Source: Episyrphus balteatus (lineage: Eukaryota; Arthropoda; Insecta; Diptera; Syrphidae). From it: a stretch of DNA of 64,000 nucleotides. Under the pieces are notes generated by a model that saw nothing but the letters and a program-made list of their open reading frames with translations, ran no database searches and was not told the origin of the DNA. Location: the NCBI RefSeq assembly GCF_945859705.1, contig NC_079136.1, positions 80,662,867-80,726,866 on the forward strand, written 5' to 3'. Numbering within the stretch: position 1 is the first letter of the stretch; each line of letters starts with the position of its first letter. Of the stretch, positions 57,020 through 64,000 are shown piece after piece. The position numbers and the translations under genes were made by a program.

Positions 57020-58190
57020 CATTTTTGGGTCCATCACACTGCCTTCAAAATGGTGATGAAGGAATGGTAACAAAGAGCAGATGACTCAAGACACCTGCGG
57101 CCTATTTCTCGTCTTAGGGTGACCAGCGCCGTAAGTCGGCTACAATCCGCTGAGGATTTGGCCCTCACCTCAACCAACAAGCTTCGCAAGCCAACTCTTT
57201 TTTTTGCTAGCTGCTTCCAGTTTCGCTTGTCAAGTTGATTGAGGTCCCCTTCCACTTGATAACTCCACCTCAGACGAGATCTTGCTCTACTGTGCCGTCC
57301 CTCTGGGTTGGAGTCGAAAACTTTCCGGGCCGGAGCATTGTTGTCCATGCGCTCCACGTGATCTAGCCATCTCAGGCGCTGCACTTTAACTCTCTTGACT
57401 AAGTTAGTGTCCCTGTCAGGGTTCGGACTTTACTTCGATCGAAGTAGATTTACTTCGATTTTGGGAATAAAATAAAATCTACTTCCCTTCTTCTCTTTTT
57501 CAGGAAATACTTCTATTTCTTGATTGAAAAATATTTTTCAAATAATAAATTTAGAGAAAGGGATTTAACTTCAATTTTAAATCTGTTCAAGGCATTGAGA
57601 AATAAAGCTCAACTGAAATCTCAAATGATGAATGGAGGTCAATTATTCTTCGAATTCAAGATATAAATAAAGTTTATTAAAATAATTTTGACTGATTTTG
57701 GAGAATTCCTGATCAAAAATTTGTTAGATTATGCTAAATTAACCGTTTTATCCCAAAGCACCGTTACAACCACTAGATGAGAAAGGTTTTTTTGAAAAGA
57801 TCATAATAAAAAAAGTAAAGAAAAATAATTTTGTTGAAAAATAATTTTTGTAGAGTAAATTTTTGTAAATAAATGTTCTGAAAGTTAAATTTTGAAATCT
57901 ACTTCCGAAATTTGGGATCTACTTCACTTTTTTTTCAAATTTGCTTCGAAATTTTGAAACTGAAGTCCGAACCCTGGTCCCTGTATAACCCGTAAAGTTC
58001 GTTGTTATATCTTCTTCTTCCATCACCACCAAAATGCATACGGGACCAAAAATCACACGAAGAACTTTGCTCTCGAAACAATCCAGGATGTTTTCATCAA
58101 CCTTCGTTAAAGTCCATGTATCTGCACCATACAGTAGGACTGCTACATCAGCTACATACATCAACGACTTTAAACTGTAACAAAGTGTTA
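57020..58190 (-). pseudogene. LINE reverse-transcriptase C-terminal relic, split by a MITE
   Basis: Minus-strand pieces at 58164-58000 read LLYGADTWTLTKVDENILD then FESKVLRVIFGP. Pieces at 57408-57050 read KVQRLRWLDHVERM and a region ending in NWKQLAKKR and LLVEVRAKS. These are the consecutive end motifs of RTE/Jockey-like reverse transcriptases. Between them lies the 560-bp MITE at 57417-57976. Leaving it out with one copy of the 8-bp duplication brings the two halves into one frame through an RYNNELYG motif. Upstream parts are absent or frameshifted. It is related to the relic at 25080-25690. Confidence 0.78.
57417..57976. mobile_element. hAT MITE with exact 8-bp target duplication
   Basis: The ends CAGGGTTCGGACTT (57417) and AAGTCCGAACCCTG (to 57976) are perfect 14-bp TIRs. 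Identical 8-bp flanks GTCCCTGT lie at 57409-57416 and 57977-57984. The interior is AT-rich with TACTTCGAT / GAAGTAGAT repeats near the ends and no coding frame. The ends resemble, but differ from, those of the element at 5-841. Confidence 0.92.
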
Positions 58191-58226
58191 CATTTGTCCT
58201 GTATATACCCCCGGACTATATCTATA

Positions 58227-59224
58227 GGGTCAATGTGGGTAAATGTAAACAATTTCATGTCTTTTTTTTCTTTCGACTTTAGATTTTTTTATGTTTTCAC
58301 GGAACAACTTGAATGGTATCTTCAAATGCAAATATGAAATGATGGCAATTCTTCTTTATAAATATAAACAAATATTTCCCAAATTGTTTACATTACTGTC
58401 AAATATGGCATGTTTACAAATACCCCACCATGTTTGTGTTTTTTTGCAAATTCGGGGTAAATGTAAACGGTGGTATAAAATTTAGAATTTCCTCTTTATC
58501 ATATGGATAACAACTTGAAAAACGTTCAAGAAGGTATTTGACAAAAACTTTTTCAAATTCCAATAAAAGTTTTTGTTTTCTTCCTTTGATTCTTTATATA
58601 GGCGCTCAATATGCATCCTGAGCAGCTCTGAACGTAATATTTTTTGTTTTTTTACGTCAAAGGCCGATTTTGCAACATCATCCACTGAAAATGATGGTGT
58701 TGGCTACTTTAAAATGTGACTCCGCGGCACTTTAGCAGTAGTAATTGACTTAAAATATGTTATTTTTATTAAAACCAATAATTTCACCAAAAATGTATGT
58801 TTATATTTACCCCCAGAATACGTTGTTTACATTTACCCATTATGAAAAATATTCTGGGGTAAATGTAAACACATGCAAATCGACATAAATGTCCTGTATT
58901 TTAAAATTTGCTTGTATCACATAGAATCTACATCAAAATTAAAAACAAAAAAATATTTGCAAATTATACTGACTTTATTGAATCTGCAAAAATATTTAAT
59001 TTTTCTGAAAGACTAACGACTTGTTTGGCACTTTAAAAAATTATCTTTCACGGAAAATACGCTCGTCGAATGAATTCTCTCTTGACAGCAATGAGCTTGA
59101 CGTATAAGTTAAAAGATACATGCGTCCGCGATTTGTACTTATGTATGCATCAAATAGATTTAACTGAAGCTTGTTATGAGCCATGTTTTCATTTACCCCT
59201 GTTTACATTTACCCACATTGACCC
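58227..59224. mobile_element. TA-flanked element with perfect 24-bp TIRs and repeated end motif
   Basis: The left end GGGTCAATGTGGGTAAATGT (then AAAC, to 58250) is repeated perfectly in complement at 59201-59224. TA borders both ends (58225-58226 and 59225-59226). GGGTAAATGTAAAC or its complement recurs inside at about 58452, 58799, 58827 and 58855. There is no transposase. The layout is the same as at 2147-3522, 4101-5516 and 35137-35751. Confidence 0.85.
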
Positions 59225-59394
59225 TACACTTCAATTTTACAACTGGCCGCAACAATTTTTACTATATAAAAAAAATATATTCATTACAGCTTTAATAACC
59301 TGAACTAACAAAAATTATAATGAATTATTTATCTTTACCGATAGGGAAACCTATAATAGACGAGAAGGTTCTCGTCTCCGTAAGAAAGGGTATG

Positions 59395-60230
59395 TGTAAC
59401 GAAGCGTTACATATTCTCTCCATAACCCTCACCCCCGGACTATACACACCAGTCAACCATACCGCCCTGGCTATTTACCTGTCCTATAACCACTATTATA
59501 TTTTGCAACTGTACGCCCGGACTATAAGGCGTACCAACCATCACCACACCATCAACAGCAACCACAACATCTTATATTTAAGAGTTATGATAATGTGTAA
59601 TTTTGTACCAGAATTATTGTTTAGTTTTTACAATTCACATTAAGTCTAAGCAAATATATATATATGTAAGTAGAGGTGAAATTTTCAAAGAAAATCGAGA
59701 ATCGTCAACCTTCAATACCAGAAGTAGTTCTCCCGCCGCTACTAAAGTTGAATAGCAACTTGGTTATGGTGCCAGAGGTCCAATTTTAAATAATTGATCC
59801 GACTTTTTGAAGCAAAAGTTTATTTAGTTTTTATATGTAACTCATTCACCCTCGTTAGGAGGCTGTGCACTAGGGACTTAATTAATTCCCACTCACTTTG
59901 AGACTGGGCTTTCTCCGAGAGTTATTAAGTAGCACTCTATTCACCCTCGCTAGGAGGTGTGCACCAGAATATTCCCTCTCATCTTGGGCCTGGGCTAATT
60001 CCCACTCAACCTGAGAACGGGCTTTTCTAATCAGAGCAAGTTAGGGTATAATATTGTATAATAAATTAAGAAATAAATAATTTAATAATTATAAAAGAAA
60101 GTAGTTAGTCTATTGAATAAATAAAGAAATTCGGTGGTTTTACTCTAACTGAGTTTTTAAGATTGCTTTTCTCAGGACGAACCTTGGATTCCGGCGAGCT
60201 TACCTCAGCCTTTAAGAATTAAGCATCACA
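59395..60230 (+). mobile_element. LTR-like repeat (copy 2, plus); right end approximate
   Basis: Begins TGTAACGAAGCGTTACA, an inverted repeat. The first 414 bases match copy 1 (24798-24331, minus) through CCCCCGGACTATACACACCA, GTACGCCCGGACTATA and CTACTAAAGTTGAATAGCAA. It continues with a repeated CACCCTCG(T/C)TAGGAGG motif (about 59847 and 59942) and AATAAATAAAG (about 60115), a possible polyadenylation signal. No coding region, primer-binding site or second LTR is identified, so it may be a solo LTR. Confidence 0.55.
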
Positions 60231-61006
60231 AAACTTCAATATCTCCGTCCCATGTCTCATCGGACCTCACGGATAAAATTTCAGTATTCTTGAATTATTC
60301 CGACCAGTATTTCCCAATATTAAATGGAGCTTTACTATTGGTTTTTTGGGTCTTCTATGTAATAAATGTAGTTGATGTAGCTTGACAAAAAACAGCCCCC
60401 TGGTGTGTGTGTTATTTTTTTCGTCTGAATGGAAACGGAAGGTTTTGGATCCAGTACCGAAACACCCTTTGAAAAAAAAAATGCAAGGCCTGCCTTTTAT
60501 TGCTTCACCCTCTCATCTTGGATATTTGAATAAACTCCTTTGGTTCTTGGTTATAAAACCAAATGCAAAACTAACATCGGATTTCACAGATCTTGGATTT
60601 TATTAATAGGATGTTTCGATTAGGTATCAATCTGGTTTCCCTCACAACAATACATTCTCCCGAAAGAGTCTTAAAAATACTTTTTCTGGTTTTTTATTTG
60701 TACAACAAATTAAACCAGAATGCTTAATTTTATTAATATAACATTATTGTTAACAGTGTTTTAAGTACATTTATTTGTTCTACTGAGAAATGTTCTTCTT
60801 TTCATAACATGTATTATAATTTCATTGTTGTCGTATGGAGATATCTTTCATTTCATTTGATTCAGCATTTAAAAATACGGTGAAAAAATTTTATCAAAAT
60901 ATAATTAAGTTAGCTCTTATTAAGCAGGTCTGATTAAAGCCCCCATATCTACCAATTTTATACCCCCGTTATTAAATAGGAGTACAGCCTTATAACTGGT
61001 ATCATC
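60231..61006. other. Unassigned stretch
   Basis: No gene. It may include a little of the LTR-like repeat's internal sequence (GATCCAGTACCGAAACACCC near 60449 is unassigned). Confidence 0.3.
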
Positions 61007-61080
61007 ATATCTCTGACTGAGAATAATAGGGCAGGCTTTACCATTAAAATGACAACCCTATTATTCTCTGCCAGCGATAT
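61007..61080. other. 74-nt hairpin (miRNA-precursor-like or tiny MITE)
   Basis: ATATCTCTGACTGAGAATAA followed by TAGGG pairs with CCCTATTATTCTCTGCCAGC followed by GATAT, leaving three mismatches over about 25 pairs and a loop of about 24 bases. The size and shape fit a pre-miRNA hairpin, but a short palindromic MITE would look the same. Confidence 0.4.
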
Positions 61081-64000
61081 AGTTACAAAGTTATACTTGA
61101 ATTATTTTTTTTTCGTCGTTGAAATTCTACTCCTCATATTAAATTTTGACGATTGTTTCTGCTCAAAAATAAGCAATTCCCATTCTTCTATCAATAATCT
61201 CATAAATAAAATCCGAAATTGTTTGCTTTATATTTTCTATCTTTACAAATAAAACCATACAATTTGTAAAATAAACGACCATAATCACTCTTACCTGTAT
61301 ACAAACCAATCAAGAAACATTGATAAGATCAAATCCATTTGGCCAATATCAAATTTGATACCTACCAAGGAATAAGAAATTCCAAAATCCGAGCACTTTA
61401 ATCCGATTATCACCTCCAGTAAGCAATTGATATAGCAATCCTCCCCCCTCCATAATCACTCTGTCTCAGGTGTGTAAATATTGATTTTTTTCCCTCCACA
61501 TCCTGTGCAAACGTACCGCGAAAATTCATTATCAAGGACATGATTTCGCATTAAATACGAACGAAAATAATTTAAAAGCTTGCTATGAGTGCCTAACAAA
61601 GAGGTGATTTCTCGTATTCTCTCTTTCTAGAAAATGTCAACAGTACAATAAACATCACAATTTTAAAGGACATATTCTGCTGGCCGTCATCGTCGTCGTC
61701 GACCAGGCCGTTACCACCATATCCATGCTTAAATTCACGTTTCTTTCATATCAACCCTAGCCTATACCAAGCATCACCTCACAACCAGAGACTGGTGGAG
61801 TGTTTATCTGCAGAGATTTTATGGTATATACCTCGTGAAATGAATGGCTTCTTTTCATTCTCATGTCTGATGAATAAGTGAGATGTTGTCGCAATTCGCA
61901 ACATATGCATGACCTACAAAATAAAATACAGATATATGTAGCATACATATGATACACATGCAATCATATCATCGGTATAAACGATTACGATAGTCTCTCG
62001 TCGTTCTCCCCCAATTGGCCTTAAGGGAATAAGCCAGGCCACCAGGATAACACTGTTGGAAAAAGTCAAAGATACCGAGTACCAGCATTGTGATTTGCTT
62101 TTATTTTAATTGCGATTTTTTTTTTTTCTCTGTTTTTGTTGGTTCTTGTTTATACTTCTGGTTCTGTCATTGATTCGCTTTCATTCACCACTCCTCGTAA
62201 AACCCCTTGTACGCCCACTTAATGGCGTGCAATATTTTACTACGATTTATGAGTGCCGCAAGAGCAGAAATGCCTACCTACATTCTACTACCGCTTTCGG
62301 CAGAATCCCGGCTCACCAGACTTCAGTTCGTATAACTAAAGGCAGTATAAAAACATCAAAAACAAATAAAAAAAGGTTAAAAAATCATATACCAACGTCC
62401 ATATACTCTTACAAAATATACAAAAAAAAAAAAAAAAATATTGCAACTGGTCGCATGAACTTTTACCATATAATATTTACGTTCATAATGTAACTCGTAA
62501 AGCCAGAGCGTACAACAATGATTTTTACAGTAGGTTATTTTTGCTTCCTGGAATTAATTCCACAAATTTATTTTATTTAAATGGGCTATATTGTTATGAG
62601 AAAGGAAACTTGAGTAATAATACTTACTCAGTTTGTAAAAAAAAAAAAATTATTATTACATTCAGCAACATTTTGTATCTTAGTACAAGCTTAAGCATCT
62701 AACTGTCATAACAAAAAATGTTGTGTGCAAGTGTTATGTACTTAATATCAATTTGAAAGTGTTGGCTCCTAGGTCAAAGTTGTAATTCAAATTATTTGCA
62801 TGTTCTCCATACATGTACACTGTGGCGTATACGTGTTATTTTTTGTATTTGTTTATTGAATATATTTTTAAATTGCATGTGAAACAGTGGGGAAGAGAAG
62901 ACTGTTGATCGAGCTAGAATTTGTATGTTCTAGTATTCTGGCTATATGACACATTATTTTTAACTCTTTTATAATGCTTAAAAAAAATTGTGTGTTAATG
63001 TGAAGTAAGTGTTTTGGTTTGGTTTTTCTTAATTTTTTTTTTTTTTTTTTTTTTTTTAAAATTTCATGCCGGTGTATATTGAAACATTTTTTTTCAGTGA
63101 AAGTTGTAAGTTTATTCCTTTAGTTGTATTGAACTGATACAAAGCGAACAAGGACTTTGTTGTTCCTATTTGTGTTTCAGTATGGTTCCTATTTTGGCCA
63201 CTAAAAGAAGGTTCAAAAATTAGTGAAAACTAGTACGTAAAATTTGGTACTATGATTTTATTCATTCATTCATTTATGGTTTTATCTGTCATTCAAATAA
63301 TGAATCAATAATGCTTATTGTAATTTTTGACGTGACAACCCATCTTTTGAGTGAAATGAGAAGATTTACAACTAGTACTGAAACACCCTGTAAATAAAAC
63401 GTAACACTTGTTAGATTTAGTGAGTTTTGAGTTTATATGATTACCAAGACAGTGTTTATACAAATATCCACGATTAAAGAGTGTTTTTTGGACAGGAATG
63501 AAAAATTAGATTTAATAACTAAAATTTTATTTGGGAGTAATGAGGTTATGTTGAGCATCATTTAGAGAATTTTTTAATCCGAACTCAATGATTTCAGGTT
63601 GTAATTAAAAAGTGAAAAACAAAATGGATTTTCTGAAAATAAATTTCCACTGTTTTTTCCAATATTTGTGTAGGCACAAAAATTTTTCTTGAAATTCAGT
63701 ACAGTCGCATAAGTTTTGGTTATTCCGCTCTGACATCTCTTAATAGCCTGTTTTAACTATATGGTTAATGAGATAATTTTTATTAACTTTCAAAAATGAG
63801 ATCATTTCCCTTACAAATTTGAAGTTTTAAAATGAGTTAAGAATTCCCAGAACATATTACTTTATGATACCTATATTGAAAACAGTTCACACACGAGGTG
63901 TACAGAGCAAAAACGTTCTAACCAGACAAATCTCATTCTGAGCAAAATGAGTTTAAAAAATGTCTTATTTTTGGGGTTCCTATTTAATGGCTTTGTAATT
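61081..64000. other. Unassigned AT-rich stretch to window end
   Basis: Contains a CGTCGTCGTCG run at about 61689, long A and T runs (62427-62441, 63030-63057) and short frames (61049-61252, 62110-62493) without support. ACACCCTGTAAATA at about 63384 may be an eroded mariner-type end. No gene can be supported. Confidence 0.35.

Noticed and set aside
59360..59377. Palindrome GACGAGAAGGTTCTCGTC just before the LTR-like copy
   Set aside because: A single short palindrome with no partner copy or known role; not enough to call a site.

Overview
The window looks like AT-rich, repeat-dense nuclear DNA from an insect. A fly or moth is my best guess, from the base composition, the many TACCTA-type stretches and the kinds of transposable element present. 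There is no operon-like gene packing. Apart from one intact non-LTR retrotransposon I find no complete protein gene. I do see a few possible exons, the best being a signal-peptide first exon at 35832-35892.

Left part (1-14115): a chain of transposon remnants with terminal inverted repeats (TIRs). These are a hAT-like element at the window edge (5-841), a TA-flanked element whose end motif is repeated inside it (2147-3522), a similar element (4101-5516) that carries a 230-bp MITE (4810-5039), and several fold-back elements (10620-11236, 11942-12184, 12291-12615). Candidate exons lie at 7445-7529 and 13216-13393/13434-13474.

Middle (14116-24798): a large minisatellite of 24-bp units built on the palindrome CCCACGTGGG (an E-box CACGTG), about 225 units. 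A full-length LINE (18301-23094, minus strand) splits it. The LINE has intact ORF1 (PHD finger, coiled coil, FP-like C-terminal domain) and intact ORF2 (endonuclease plus reverse transcriptase). The right-hand satellite block changes orientation several times and runs directly into a truncated LTR-like repeat, which also occurs in inverted orientation near 59395.

Centre right (25080-35751): a decayed reverse-transcriptase relic; TIR elements at 27717-28199, 29029-30124 and 33802-34909; a hAT element with a clear 8-bp target duplication (30584-32647) that contains a smaller MITE, a tRNA-like sequence and a (TTTTA)n tract; and a TIR element just upstream of the signal-peptide exon.

35926-46019: a second, unrelated minisatellite system of 27-bp units with the palindromic core TGACGCCCGCGTCA. 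It has two sub-families (B and C) in eight blocks, separated by copies of a shared non-tandem spacer. One block is flanked by 14-bp direct repeats, and the matching unoccupied site is present elsewhere in the window. Both satellites have unit lengths divisible by three, so they read open in several frames; those long ORFs are not genes.

Right part (46022-64000): partial second copies of the 33802 and 29029 elements, a PIF/Harbinger-like MITE nested in the second copy of the 4810 MITE, a long mariner-type fold-back (49741-50574), a fold-back with a hairpin nested inside it, a 125-bp tandem duplication, a LINE relic cut by a hAT MITE with an exact 8-bp duplication, a TA-flanked element with perfect 24-bp TIRs (58227-59224), the second LTR-like copy, and a 74-nt hairpin (61007-61080). 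Overall this reads as a graveyard of nested transposons with two recently expanded palindromic minisatellites.
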